Of a stretch of 64,000 nucleotides of DNA, positions 32,857 to 42,500 are shown in pieces. The position numbers were made by a program, and so were the translations under genes. Within the stretch, counting starts at the first letter, position 1; each line of letters starts with the position of its first letter. A model generated the notes under the pieces. That model was not told the origin of the DNA. It worked only from the letters and a program-made list of their open reading frames with translations, and did no database searches. This DNA comes from Pelagibius sp028280305 (lineage in GTDB: Bacteria > Pseudomonadota > Alphaproteobacteria > Kiloniellales > Kiloniellaceae): the NCBI RefSeq assembly GCF_965233615.1, contig NZ_OZ247495.1, one strand, 5' to 3'.

Positions 32857-35760
32857 ATGAGCGAAACAGAGCGCAGTCTGGTGGAACTGGAAGCCAAGGA
32901 CGATTTCGTCCGCCGGCACATCGGGCCGGGTGAGCCGCAGATCCAGGCGATGCTGGGCAGCCTGGGGCTGGATTCGCTGGACGCCCTGATCGACAAGACG
33001 GTGCCGGCGGCGATCCGCAGCGCCTCGGCCATGCCCTTGCCGCCGGTGCGCAGCGAAAAGGAAGCGCTGGAGACCATGCGGGCCATGGCCGACAAGAACC
33101 AGGTCATGGTTTCGATGATCGGCATGGGTTATTCCAACACCGTCGTGCCCGGAGTCATCGTGCGACGGGTGCTGGAAAATCCCGGCTGGTACACCGCCTA
33201 TACGCCCTATCAGGCGGAGGTCAGTCAGGGCCGGCTGGAGGCGCTGCTGAACTACCAGCAGATGATCATCGACCTGACCGGCATGGAACTCGCCAACGCC
33301 TCCCTGCTCGACGAAGCCACGGCGGCGGCCGAGGCCATGGCCATGGCCCACCGGGTCGCCAAGTCCAAGTCCGACAGCTTCTTCGTCGCCGCCGACTGTC
33401 ATCCCCAGACCCTGGCGGTGCTGCAGACCCGCGCCAAGCCCATGGGCATCGCGCTGATCGTCGGGGACCCGCAAACCGAGCTTGCCGGCAAAGAGGTCTT
33501 TGGCGCGCTGCTGCAGTATCCCGGCAGCTTCGGCCATGTCCGCGACCTGACGCCGGTCATCGAGAAATTGCATGAACAGAGTGCGCTGGCCGTGGTGGCC
33601 GCCGACCTGCTGGCGCTCACCATGATCACGCCGCCGGGCGAAATGGGCGCCGACGTCGTGGTCGGCACGGCCCAGCGCTTCGGCGTGCCGCTCGGCTACG
33701 GCGGCCCGCATGCGGCCTACTTCGCCACCCGCGAGGCCTACAAGCGCTCGGTCCCCGGCCGGCTCATCGGTGTCTCCGTGGATGCCGAGGGGCGTCCGGC
33801 GCTGCGCATGGCCCTGCAGACCCGGGAGCAGCACATTCGCCGGGAAAAGGCGACCAGCAACATCTGCACGGCGCAGGTCCTGCTGGCGATCATCGCCGGT
33901 CTCTACGCCACCTATCACGGCCCGGACGGCCTTAAGACCATCGCCGGGCGGGTGCACCGCCTGACCGGTATCCTGGCGGCCGGACTGGGCCGCCTCGGGT
34001 TTGCCGTGGAAAACGAGACCTTCTTCGACACCCTCTGCGTTTCGGCGCCGGGTAGGGCGGAGGCCCTGGTGGCCGCCGCCTGCGAGGCTGGTATCAACCT
34101 TCGGCCCATCGACGGCGACCGCGTCGGCATGTCCCTGGACGAGGTGACCACCCGCGAGCATGTGGAGCTGCTGCTGGGCGTCTTTGCCGGTGGACCTGCG
34201 GCATCAGCGGAATCGCTGGAAGGCGAGGCGGTGGCCGGCATCCCCGGCGGCCTGCAGCGCCAGAGTGACTTCCTCACCCATCCGGTGTTCCATCTCTACC
34301 ATGCAGAAACCGAAATGATGCGCTACCTGCGCCGTCTCCAGGCCAAAGACATCGCCCTCGACCGCTCGATGATCGCGCTCGGCTCCTGCACCATGAAGCT
34401 GAATGCGACGACCGAGATGGAACCGGTCACCTGGTCGGAGTTCAGCGACCTGCATCCCTTCGCGCCGCGCGAACAGGCGGCAGGATATGCGCAGCTCTTC
34501 GACGAGCTGCAGAGCATGCTCTGCGCGGTGACCGGCTTCGACGCCGTTTCGCTGCAGCCCAACGCCGGTTCCCAGGGCGAATACGCCGGGCTGATGACCA
34601 TCTGCAAGTATCATGAGAGCCGCGGCGAAGCGCATCGCGACGTCTGCCTGATCCCGTCATCCGCTCATGGCACCAACCCGGCTTCGGCCATCATGGCCGG
34701 ACTGAAGGTCGTGGTGGTCGCCTGCGACGATCAGGGCAACGTCGATGTGGATGACCTGCGTGCCAAGGCCGAACAGCACCGGGAGAGCCTGGCCGCGCTG
34801 ATGGTGACCTATCCCTCGACCCACGGCGTTTTCGAAGAAGCGATCCGTGATATCTGCGCGGTCATTCACGACAACGGCGGACAGGTTTACATGGACGGCG
34901 CCAATCTGAACGCCTTGCTGGGCGTCTGCAAACCGGGGGAGATCGGCGCTGACGTCTCCCACATGAACCTGCACAAGACCTTCTGCATTCCTCACGGCGG
35001 CGGCGGGCCCGGCATGGGCCCGATCGGCGTGATGGCTCATCTGGCGCCCTTCCTGCCGGACCATCCGGTGGTTCCCGGGGTAAACCCGGCGGCGGGCGCG
35101 GCGGGCACCATCGGTGCGGTCTCGGCGGCGCCCTGGGGGTCCTCGAGCATCCTGCCGATCTCCTGGGCCTACATCGCCATGATGGGCGCCGAGGGACTGA
35201 CCCGGGCGACCCAGCTGGCGATTCTCAACGCCAACTACATCGCCGCGCGTCTGGCCCCGCATTATCCGGTTCTCTACACCGGGCAGAACGGCATGGTGGC
35301 GCATGAGTGCATCATCGACTTCCGGCCGATCAAGGAAGCCTGCGGGATTTCCGTCGAGGATGTCGCCAAGCGTCTGGTCGACTATGGCTTCCACGCCCCG
35401 ACCATGTCTTTCCCGGTGGCCGACACCATGATGATCGAGCCGACCGAGAGCGAGGCGATGCGGGAGATCGACCGCTTCTGCGATGCCATGATCGCCATCC
35501 GCCAGGAAATCGCCGAGGTCGAAGGCGCCGCCGCCGATGCCAAGAACAACCTGCTGCGCAACGCCCCCCACACCCATCACCTGCTGATGGGTGAGACCTG
35601 GGACCGGCCCTACGACAAGCAGCGTGCTTTCTTCCCGTTGAAAGGCAGTCAGGACGACAAGTTCTGGCCCCCGGTCGCCCGCATCGACAACGTCGCCGGC
35701 GACCGCAATCTGGTCTGCACCTGTCCGCCCATGGAGGCCTACCAGGAGGCGGCGGAGTAG
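32857..35760 (+). CDS. gcvP: Glycine dehydrogenase (decarboxylating), full-length P protein
   Basis: This 967-aa PLP enzyme decarboxylates glycine and loads the H protein. Both halves (GcvPA/P1 and GcvPB/P2) are in one polypeptide, as in E. coli and many alphaproteobacteria, rather than as two subunits. The PLP lysine is Lys707 in HMNLHKTFCIPHGGGGPGMG. The N-terminal half contains FVRRHIGPGE and GMGYSNTVVPGVI. The start ATG 32857 has AGGGAGAG upstream; a longer frame to 32773 overlaps gcvH and is unlikely. Downstream lies a palindromic repeat pair; no standard terminator is obvious. Confidence 0.97.
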   Translation: MSETERSLVELEAKDDFVRRHIGPGEPQIQAMLGSLGLDSLDALIDKTVPAAIRSASAMPLPPVRSEKEALETMRAMADKNQVMVSMIGMGYSNTVVPGVIVRRVLENPGWYTAYTPYQAEVSQGRLEALLNYQQMIIDLTGMELANASLLDEATAAAEAMAMAHRVAKSKSDSFFVAADCHPQTLAVLQTRAKPMGIALIVGDPQTELAGKEVFGALLQYPGSFGHVRDLTPVIEKLHEQSALAVVAADLLALTMITPPGEMGADVVVGTAQRFGVPLGYGGPHAAYFATREAYKRSVPGRLIGVSVDAEGRPALRMALQTREQHIRREKATSNICTAQVLLAIIAGLYATYHGPDGLKTIAGRVHRLTGILAAGLGRLGFAVENETFFDTLCVSAPGRAEALVAAACEAGINLRPIDGDRVGMSLDEVTTREHVELLLGVFAGGPAASAESLEGEAVAGIPGGLQRQSDFLTHPVFHLYHAETEMMRYLRRLQAKDIALDRSMIALGSCTMKLNATTEMEPVTWSEFSDLHPFAPREQAAGYAQLFDELQSMLCAVTGFDAVSLQPNAGSQGEYAGLMTICKYHESRGEAHRDVCLIPSSAHGTNPASAIMAGLKVVVVACDDQGNVDVDDLRAKAEQHRESLAALMVTYPSTHGVFEEAIRDICAVIHDNGGQVYMDGANLNALLGVCKPGEIGADVSHMNLHKTFCIPHGGGGPGMGPIGVMAHLAPFLPDHPVVPGVNPAAGAAGTIGAVSAAPWGSSSILPISWAYIAMMGAEGLTRATQLAILNANYIAARLAPHYPVLYTGQNGMVAHECIIDFRPIKEACGISVEDVAKRLVDYGFHAPTMSFPVADTMMIEPTESEAMREIDRFCDAMIAIRQEIAEVEGAAADAKNNLLRNAPHTHHLLMGETWDRPYDKQRAFFPLKGSQDDKFWPPVARIDNVAGDRNLVCTCPPMEAYQEAAE

Positions 35761-35770
35761 GGGGCTAAAA

Positions 35771-35890
35771 CCCCCTCACCCCGACCCTCTCCCACGGAGG
35801 GGAGAGGGGGAACCAAAAAAAGGGTCGCTCCTGAAACCCTCTCCCCTCATGGGAGAGGGAGGGACCCGCGTCAGCGGGAGGGTGAGGGGG
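35771..35890. repeat. GGGAGAGGG-type palindromic repeat, inverted pair B
   Basis: Two copies in opposite orientation: CCCTCACCCCGACCCTCTCCC-type at 35771-35811 and GGGAGAGGGAGGGACC-type at 35837-35890. They follow gcvP and flank one side of the small secreted gene at 35954-36421. Confidence 0.8.
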
Positions 35891-35953
35891 CTTTGTCTCA
35901 AACGGCTCGGTCAATGATCTTCACACTCGGTCGTTTCGGCCCAGCGCCGCCCC

Positions 35954-36421
35954 TCAGTACCGCTGCCTGACCGCGCTGAGGTTGGTGATGACGTAGTCGT
36001 AGTTGTTCAGGATCCACAGCAGCGACTCGACCTTGGTCTGATCGTCGAACGGGTTGCGGGTGAACTTGCCGTAGCTCTTGCCGTTTTTGTCGCGCACCTC
36101 CGGCCCCTCGAAGGAATGGGGATGCCAGGGGCTTAGTTCCTGATAGGGCGAACCGTAGATACCGGTCTTGCTCCAGATCGTCGCGTTGTCGAATTCCGAT
36201 CCGTGGGGCCCGAGCTGATTCCAGATCGAACTGCTGTCGAAGCGCGAGCAGTTGAGGCAGCCCAGAAAGACGTTCTGGTCCTTGCCGCCGTAGAGCAGAT
36301 ATTTCGGCGCCTGCGCCTGCGCGGAGTCGGTTCCGCCGGTCAGCAGGAACGCCATCGCCCAAATGGCGTAGAGCCTTCGCAGGGTGCCAGGCAGCCTCAT
36401 GAGATCGGTGAGCGTTGTCAT
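35954..36421 (-). CDS. Small secreted Tyr/Gly/Trp repeat protein
   Basis: This 155-aa protein has a signal peptide (hydrophobic LYAIWAMAFLLTGG, then SAQAQA) and a mature part with a known pattern of short repeats: YLLYGGKDQNVFLGCLNC, then SIWNQLGPHGSEF, IWSKTGIYGSPY and SPWHP. It has only two to three copies. Similar small exported proteins of unknown function with FLGCLNC and NxxGxYGS motifs occur in diverse bacteria. The start is ATG 36421 (a later Met at 36400 is possible; no strong RBS supports either). The gene is isolated and bracketed by inverted palindromic repeats. Confidence 0.72.
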   Translation of the reverse strand: MTTLTDLMRLPGTLRRLYAIWAMAFLLTGGTDSAQAQAPKYLLYGGKDQNVFLGCLNCSRFDSSSIWNQLGPHGSEFDNATIWSKTGIYGSPYQELSPWHPHSFEGPEVRDKNGKSYGKFTRNPFDDQTKVESLLWILNNYDYVITNLSAVRQRY

Positions 36422-36487
36422 ACGGGTTTGTCGCCGGAAGCCGCTAAGAGGTTCAAGAGGATGCAGAGCGAAGGGCTTAACAAAGAG

Positions 36488-36604
36488 CCCCCTCACCCCG
36501 ACCCTCTCCCACAAGGGGAGAGGGGGAACAAAGCTCGACGGGGTACTATTTCCCTCTCCCCTTGTGGGAGAGGGAGGGGCCCGCGCAGCGGGAGGGTGAG
36601 GGGG
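36488..36604. repeat. GGGAGAGGG-type palindromic repeat, inverted pair C
   Basis: Two oppositely oriented copies (36488-36526 and 36551-36604) upstream of the small secreted gene, matching pair B downstream of it. They are the same dispersed family as copy A at 4490. Confidence 0.8.
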
Positions 36605-36619
36605 AAACCTCAGAACGCA

Positions 36620-36658
36620 CAAAAAAACGCCCGACCCTCATTGGAGGACCGGGCGTTT
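36620..36658 (-). terminator. Intrinsic terminator of the F0 operon
   Basis: On the minus strand, stem AAACGCCCG / CGGGCGTTT flanks a 16-bp loop and is followed by a T run (AAAAAAA on the plus strand from 36621). It lies 26 bp past the atpF stop at 36685. Confidence 0.85.
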
Positions 36659-36684
36659 GTCGATCTGGGACTGAACCGAAGTGC

Positions 36685-37167
36685 CTAGTGCAGCTTCTGG
36701 CCGAGGTCCCGGATGGCCTGATCGACCATGGCCTGGTCTCGGTTGGGGTCGACGTTTTCGGAGAGCAGCTTGGCGGTGGCGGCCATGGCCATGTCGACCG
36801 CCTGCGCCCGGACGTCCTGGATGGCCTGGGTTTCGGCCTGGGCGATCTTTTCCAGGGCGGCTCGCTCGCGCCGCGCCAGAACCGCCTTCAGATCTTCGCT
36901 GGCCTGGTTGCGCAGCAGTTCGGCCTCATGCTTGGCATTGGCCAACATCTCCTCGGCCTCCTTGGCGGCGTCGCGCTGCTTGCGCTTGTACTCCGCCAGA
37001 GCCTTCTGCGCTTCCTCGCGCAGGCGCTGGGCCTCGTCAAGCTCGCTCTTGATGCGGTCGGCGCGGGCGTCAAGCCCGTCCAGCACCGGCTTGCGGGCCT
37101 TCCAGTACATCAGGCCCATGAAGATGACGAAGGCAACGGCAACCCAGAATGTCGGATCGTTCAGCAT
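36685..37167 (-). CDS. atpF: ATP synthase F0 subunit b
   Basis: This 160-aa protein forms the peripheral stalk. One membrane helix at residues 5-22 (FWVAVAFVIFMGLMYWKA) is followed by a long charged coiled-coil (ARADRIKSELDEAQRLREEA and onward) rich in Ala and Glu. It overlaps the b' gene stop-to-start (37167 shared end), so they are coupled. The pair b and b' is a typical arrangement in alphaproteobacteria and photosynthetic bacteria. Confidence 0.95.
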   Translation of the reverse strand: MLNDPTFWVAVAFVIFMGLMYWKARKPVLDGLDARADRIKSELDEAQRLREEAQKALAEYKRKQRDAAKEAEEMLANAKHEAELLRNQASEDLKAVLARRERAALEKIAQAETQAIQDVRAQAVDMAMAATAKLLSENVDPNRDQAMVDQAIRDLGQKLH

Positions 37168-37673
37168 CAGCGGCCTTCCCCTTTGACCTGGCTTCCCATC
37201 ACATCACCAACCACCCGGGCGACTTCCTGGCCGCCGGCCTTGACGCCGATCAGCTTTTCCGTCGCTGCGACCACGACCTCGGAAACCGTGCCTTCCAGGC
37301 TGGCCAAGGCGGCGGACTTGGCGGCCGCGATGCGGGCCTCCGCCTCTTCGGTCTGGGCGGAGAGCTTGGCCGCCAAGGCCTCGGTCTCCCGCTCCGCCTC
37401 TTCCTTCAGGGCGTCGTGGGTGGCCTGCAGCTCCTGATGGGCGGAAGCCTGGGCGTCGGCACGCATTTTCTCGTACTCGGCCAGAATGGCTTCGGCTTCT
37501 TCCTTCAGGGCCGTCGCCTTTTTCAGGTCGTCGTCGAGCTTGCGTTGCCTTGCCTCCAAAACCTCAGAGATGCGCGGCAGGGCGACCCGCCAGACGATCA
37601 GGTAGAGGGCGACAAAAGTCAGCGTCAGCCAGAAAAGCTGCGTCGGCCAGACGGTAGGATCGAGTTGGGGCAT
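37167..37673 (-). CDS. atpG: ATP synthase F0 subunit b'
   Basis: This 168-aa b-type subunit begins MPQLDPTVWPTQLFWLTLTF, a motif typical of the b' form, with the membrane helix at about 10-30 and a long Ala/Glu-rich helix after it. The second b-type gene (atpF) follows immediately. Naming varies (atpG or atpF2); atpG is used here for b'. It lies after atpE in the operon. Confidence 0.93.
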   Translation of the reverse strand: MPQLDPTVWPTQLFWLTLTFVALYLIVWRVALPRISEVLEARQRKLDDDLKKATALKEEAEAILAEYEKMRADAQASAHQELQATHDALKEEAERETEALAAKLSAQTEEAEARIAAAKSAALASLEGTVSEVVVAATEKLIGVKAGGQEVARVVGDVMGSQVKGEGR

Positions 37674-37829
37674 GGCCCGCGTCCTCTCACTCTCTCAAGA
37701 ATGTCTCTGGCGGTATGTAGTGTCCCGGCGGGCAAATTGAACCCGCCGGAGCGCTTTTCCCGTCAGTGACGCGCCACCGGAGCTGATTCCCAGAGGGGAA
37801 ATGTCCGGCGGGCTGACTCCCGTGGGCTT

Positions 37830-38054
37830 CTAGCCGAAGAGAATCAGCAGCGCGATGACCAGCGCGAAGAGCGCGATGGCTTCAACCAGTGCGAAGCCCA
37901 GCATGGTCATCGTGAAGACTTCACCGCGAGCGGCCGGATTGCGGCCGACGGCAACGATGAAGGAGGAGAAAATGTTGCCGATACCGATACCCGAGCCGAT
38001 GACGCCGATAACGGCAAGGCCCGCGCCGATGACTTTGGCGGCTTCAAGTTCCAT
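37830..38054 (-). CDS. atpE: ATP synthase F0 subunit c
   Basis: This 74-aa proteolipid is a hairpin of two helices that assembles into the rotor ring. The glycine-zipper motif GSGIGIGNIF lies in helix 1, RNPAARGE in the polar loop, and the proton-binding carboxylate is Glu58 in helix 2 (FALVEAIALFA). This is the usual alphaproteobacterial c-subunit length. It sits between atpB and the b' gene. Confidence 0.97.
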   Translation of the reverse strand: MELEAAKVIGAGLAVIGVIGSGIGIGNIFSSFIVAVGRNPAARGEVFTMTMLGFALVEAIALFALVIALLILFG

Positions 38055-38147
38055 TGTTAAAGCTCCCTTTGAGGTAAACCTGAGAAAAGATGGTTGTGGA
38101 TGGATGCTGCGGGCCCTGCGGGTCCCCTTTTGCGTTTTACGGCAGTC

Positions 38148-38894
38148 TTAGTGCAGGTGCAGCGCGTCGTTGATGTAGAGACAGGTCAAAATCGCGAAGA
38201 CATAGGCCTGCAGGAAGGCGATGAGGATCTCCAGACCCGTCAGCGCCACGACCAGCGCAAAGGGCAGGATGCCGAAGACACCGAGAAGGCCGATGAAACC
38301 GGCGATCACCTTCAACAGGGTGTGACCGGCCAGCATGTTGGCGAAGAGACGGACAGAGAGGCTGATCGGGCGCGAGAGGTAGGAAATCACCTCGATCGGG
38401 ATCAGCAGCGGCCACATGGCGACCGGCGCCCCCGGCGGCACGAAGAAAGAGAAAAAGTGCATGCCGTGCTTGGCGACGGCCAGGATCGTCACGCCGGTGA
38501 AGACCAGCATCGCCAGGGCGAAGGTCACGATGATGTGGCTGGTGAAGGTGAAGCTGTAGGGCACCATACCCAGCAGGTTGCCGAAGAGCACGAACATGAA
38601 GAGCGTGAAGACGATCGGGAAGTAACGACGGCCTTCGGAGCCGACGGTGTCGGATATCAGTCCGGCGATGAACTCGTAGGAGAGTTCGGCCAGGCTCTGC
38701 ATCCGCCCGGGCACCAGCGCACCGCGACGCATGCCGAGAATCAGAAAGGCGGAGATCAAAACCAACGTCGTGACCATCATCAGCGATGAATTGGTGAAAT
38801 CCAGAGTACCGATCTCACCATGGTCGCGTGCCGGGAACAGGCCCTTGATCTCGAACTGTTCCAGGGGGCTATGTGCGCCGCCGCCTTCAGCCAT
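38148..38894 (-). CDS. atpB: ATP synthase F0 subunit a
   Basis: This 248-aa membrane subunit forms the proton half-channels. It carries the essential arginine, Arg182, in SVRLFANMLAGHTLLK, and the N-terminus LEQFEIKGLF and ALVPGRMQSLAELSYEF are typical of proteobacterial a subunits. Five to six helices are visible. It follows atpI by 10 bp and precedes atpE by about 93 bp. Confidence 0.97.
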   Translation of the reverse strand: MAEGGGAHSPLEQFEIKGLFPARDHGEIGTLDFTNSSLMMVTTLVLISAFLILGMRRGALVPGRMQSLAELSYEFIAGLISDTVGSEGRRYFPIVFTLFMFVLFGNLLGMVPYSFTFTSHIIVTFALAMLVFTGVTILAVAKHGMHFFSFFVPPGAPVAMWPLLIPIEVISYLSRPISLSVRLFANMLAGHTLLKVIAGFIGLLGVFGILPFALVVALTGLEILIAFLQAYVFAILTCLYINDALHLH

Positions 38895-38904
38895 CTTTTA
38901 ACCC

Positions 38905-39288
38905 TTATCCGTCCTTGTCCTGCCTGTCGGCAGGCTTTTGCCCCTCATTGGACTCCGCGGACCCGGCCGTCTCGCTTTTTCCGCGATATCCGACCTGCCC
39001 GCCCAAACCACCGACAACCCTGAAAACGTTCATAAATCCCGCGGTAGAGCCGAGAACGAAAAACAGCAGCAGAAACCAGGGTTTGGTCCCAAGCCACCGA
39101 TCGAGGAAGTATCCGATCGCAACACCGACGATAAGCGCCGCCACGATCTCGACCCCGATCCGCATCGCGAAAGCCAATCCTTTTCCCCGTTCGCCGGGGT
39201 CGGGCTTTGCGTTGCGCCGCTTGGCTTGCGCCGCGCGGAGATCTTCGTCCAGCTTTTCGAGAGATGGCGGGGGTGAGTCGTCTTGCAT
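38905..39288 (-). CDS. atpI: ATP synthase accessory protein AtpI
   Basis: This 127-aa first gene of the F0 operon encodes a small two-helix membrane protein (GVEIVAALIVGVAIGYFLD, then FLLLFFVLGSTAGFMNVFRV) thought to help c-ring assembly or magnesium handling. The start is ATG 39288, which has GGAGG just upstream; the longer frame from 39324 lacks such a site. The polar N-terminal ~40 residues (RAAQAKRRNA) are common in alphaproteobacterial AtpI. Confidence 0.9.
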   Translation of the reverse strand: MQDDSPPPSLEKLDEDLRAAQAKRRNAKPDPGERGKGLAFAMRIGVEIVAALIVGVAIGYFLDRWLGTKPWFLLLFFVLGSTAGFMNVFRVVGGLGGQVGYRGKSETAGSAESNEGQKPADRQDKDG

Positions 39289-39527
39289 GCGCGCCTCCGT
39301 CCCACTCGCCGGGTGACCGTTCACTCCAAGGTTTGATGATGGTCCGAGCTGAATTCGCGCGCACAGTATGAAGACTCCTCCCCCCTGTCAAGGCGGAGAA
39401 AACCCGCTGATATCCTAGAGTCTCGGGACGAATCGTCTGCCCGGCTGCACCGTGGCGCGGCGCTGCCCGCTGCGGGTCTCGCAGGGCCGATTCGGCTGTT
39501 TCCGGATGACGGGTTGCGAAGCCCGGA

Positions 39528-42500
39528 TCAGGCGCTTTCGCGCAGGGTCTCCTCGGCTCCCTGAAGGTCCACCGAAACCAGCTGGCTGATGCCGCGCTCG
39601 GCCATGGTGACGCCGAACAGGCGGTCGACCCGGGCCATGGTCATGCGGTGGTGGGTGATTACCAGGAAGCGTGTGTCCGTGGCCTTGGTGAGCTCGTCCA
39701 CCAGGGCGCAGAAACGGTCGACATTGGCGTCGTCCAGCGGCGCGTCGACCTCGTCCAGCACACAGATCGGCGCCGGATTCGTCAAAAACACGCCGAACAG
39801 CAGGGCCAGGGCGGTCAGGGCCTGCTCGCCGCCCGAAAGCAGTGACATCACCTGCAGGCGCTTGCCCGGCGGGCTGGCCATGATCTCCAGGCCGGCGGCC
39901 AGCGGATCTTCGGATTCGGTAAGCTTCAGATGGGCCCGGCCGCCGCCGAAGAGGCGGACGAAAAGCTCGGAGAAATGGCTGTTCACCGCCTCGAAAGCCG
40001 CCAGCAGGCGTTCGCGCCCCTCGCGGTTGAGGCTGGCGATGCCCTGGCGCAGGCGGCTGATGGCGGCGATCAGGTCGCTGCGCTCCGACTGCATCCCGAC
40101 GATCTGCTCGTCCAGTTCGGCGGCCTCGGCCTCGGCCCTCAGGTTCACCGCGCCCAGGTTTTCGCGCTCACGGATCAGGCGGGCCAGCTTGGTCTCCACG
40201 TCTTCGCGGGGCGGCAGTTCCTTGTCAGGATCTACCTCGCCGACCTGCAGGGCCTGCTCCAACTCGCAGGAGAGTTTCTCGCGGACCTTTTCGATCACAG
40301 TATCCAGGCTCTGGCGGCCCTGGGAGACGGCGCCCTCGCAGCGGATGCGGTTTTCCCGGGCGTTGGTCAGGCGGGTTTCCTCCGCCTTCAGCGCCTTGTC
40401 GGCCTCACCGAGGCGATTCTCCCCTTCGGCCAGGGCATCGGCGGCGTTGCGGCGGCGTCCGCTGGCCGCCTCGATGAGCTCCGCCAGGGCATCGCGGCGT
40501 TCGGCCAGGGCCAGGGGAACCGCTGCCAGGGTTTCGATTTCCTCCTGGGTGGCGCTGCGGCGCGCCTCAAGGTCGCTGAGATGCGCCTTAGCCTCTTCGG
40601 CGCGGCGCTGCCAGGACTGGAATTCGGTCGCAATGTCGCCCAGCCGGCGGCCGCGGGCCTCGGCCTCGCGCTTCAGCTGGTCGAGGCTGCCCTGGCGCTC
40701 CACCAGGTGGTCGCGTGCCGCGGCCAGGGTTTCGCGCAGTTCGTCGGCCTGCTGGTGCTGCAGATTGAGGTCGGGCAGGGCTTCCTGCTCGCTGTTGGCC
40801 TGGGCCAGCGTGCCTTCGGTTTCCCCGGCGTCGTTCTGGAGGCGCTCCAGGCTTTCGTCCAGCGCCGCCAGACGCGAGGCGACGGCGTTGGCTTTCTGAG
40901 CCAGGGCGCCGTGCTGCTGACGGGCCGTGCTTACGGCGTCGAAAGCGCCGGCTTCTTTCTCTCGGGCCGCTTTTTCGGCCTGTACGGCCTGCTCGACGGC
41001 GGTTTCCAGGGCGCTGTGGTCGGCCGCGGCCCTGGCGGCCTCGCGTTCGACGCCTTCCAGGTCTGCGCGCAGCTCGGCCAGGCGGTTGCGCTGGGCCATG
41101 CGCTGGGCGGCGGCGGTCGGCGCATCGGCCTTGGCGGTGAAACCGTCCCAGCGCCAGAGATCGCCCTGGCGGGTGACCAGACGCTGTCCCGGCCTGAGTT
41201 CGCCCTGCAGGCGCGCGCCAGCAGCCGCGTCCTCGACCACACCGATCTGCGACAGGCGGCGGTCCAGGGCCGCCGGGCCGCGCACCACGGCGGAGAGCGG
41301 CTCGGCCCCGGCGGGCAGGGGCGGGATCGCCGACAGCGGCGACAACTGTTCCCAATGGACCGGCGCCGCCTCGTCGGCGGGTACCGTCAGATCGTCGCCC
41401 AAAGCGGCACCCAAGGCGGCCTCGAACCCCGGATCGACGGAAACCGCGTCCACCACCGGCGGCCACATGTCGGCCTCCGCCGGCTCCAGGAGGGCGGTGA
41501 GGGCGGAAATCTCGGCTTCCAGCTTGGCCTGGGCGGCTTCGCGCTCACGCAGCAGGCCGCGTGATTCGGTTTCCCGGGCCCGGGCCGCCGCAGTTGCTTC
41601 CGAGGCCGCGGCGGAACCCGCCCGACTCTCGGTGAGGGCGGCCTCGGCCTGTTCCAACACCGCGTTGGCTGAGGCCAGCTCCGCTTCGGCGACGGTTTCG
41701 TTCTGCAGGGTCTCGCGCTGCCGGCGGGCCTCTTCGCGCTGGCTGCGCAGCCGCTGCAGCCGCTGGCTGAATTCGTCGATACGGCGCTGCAGGGCGGCGG
41801 CCCGTGCCTCGTCCTGGGCGATCTTGTTGGTGACCGCGGCGAGGGACTGTTCCAGTTCCTGGGTCTTGGCGGCGGCGCTGGCCCGCTCGGCCTCGGCAGC
41901 GGCCAGGCTTTCGCGTTCGCCCTCTGCGGCCTCGGTCAGGGTCTTGCGTTCGCCCTCCAGGCGCTCCTGCGCTGCCTGGGCGTCGCCGGCCAGGCTCTCG
42001 GCCCGGCTGCGGTCGCCCAGCAACTGGGCCAGGCGTTCCTCGGCCCGTGTCTTGGCTTCCTTCGCCTGAGCCTCTTCACGGTCCAGGGTGTCGCGGTCCA
42101 CGTTCAGACGCTGCAGCGCGGCGGCGGCTTCCGCCTCGGCTTCGCGCAGGGCGGGCAGGGCGGAGGCCGCTTCGGCCTGTTCGCCGGAGCGGGCGGCGGC
42201 GGTCTGGGTTACCTCGGCGACGGCTTTTTCCGCCTCGGCATAGGCGGCTTCCGCCGATGCCAGCGCTTCTTTCGCCTCCTGGCCTTCCAGATGCAGGACA
42301 ATGGCCTCGGAGCGGCGGATATGGTCGTTGACGTTGCGGTAGCGGGTTGCCTGGCGGGCCTGCTTCTTCAGGCCCTGAAGCTGGGTTTCCAGCGTGGCGA
42401 TGACGTCGTCGAGCCGCTCCAGGTTGGTTTCCGCCGCGCGCAGGCGCAGTTCGGCCTCATGGCGGCGGGAATGCAGCCCGGTGATCCCGGCGGCCTCTTC

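Noticed and set aside
38094..38789. Long plus-strand reading frame through the atpB region
   Set aside because: It is antisense to atpB, made of Asp/Glu/His/Gln-rich sequence typical of high-GC antisense frames, with no domain.
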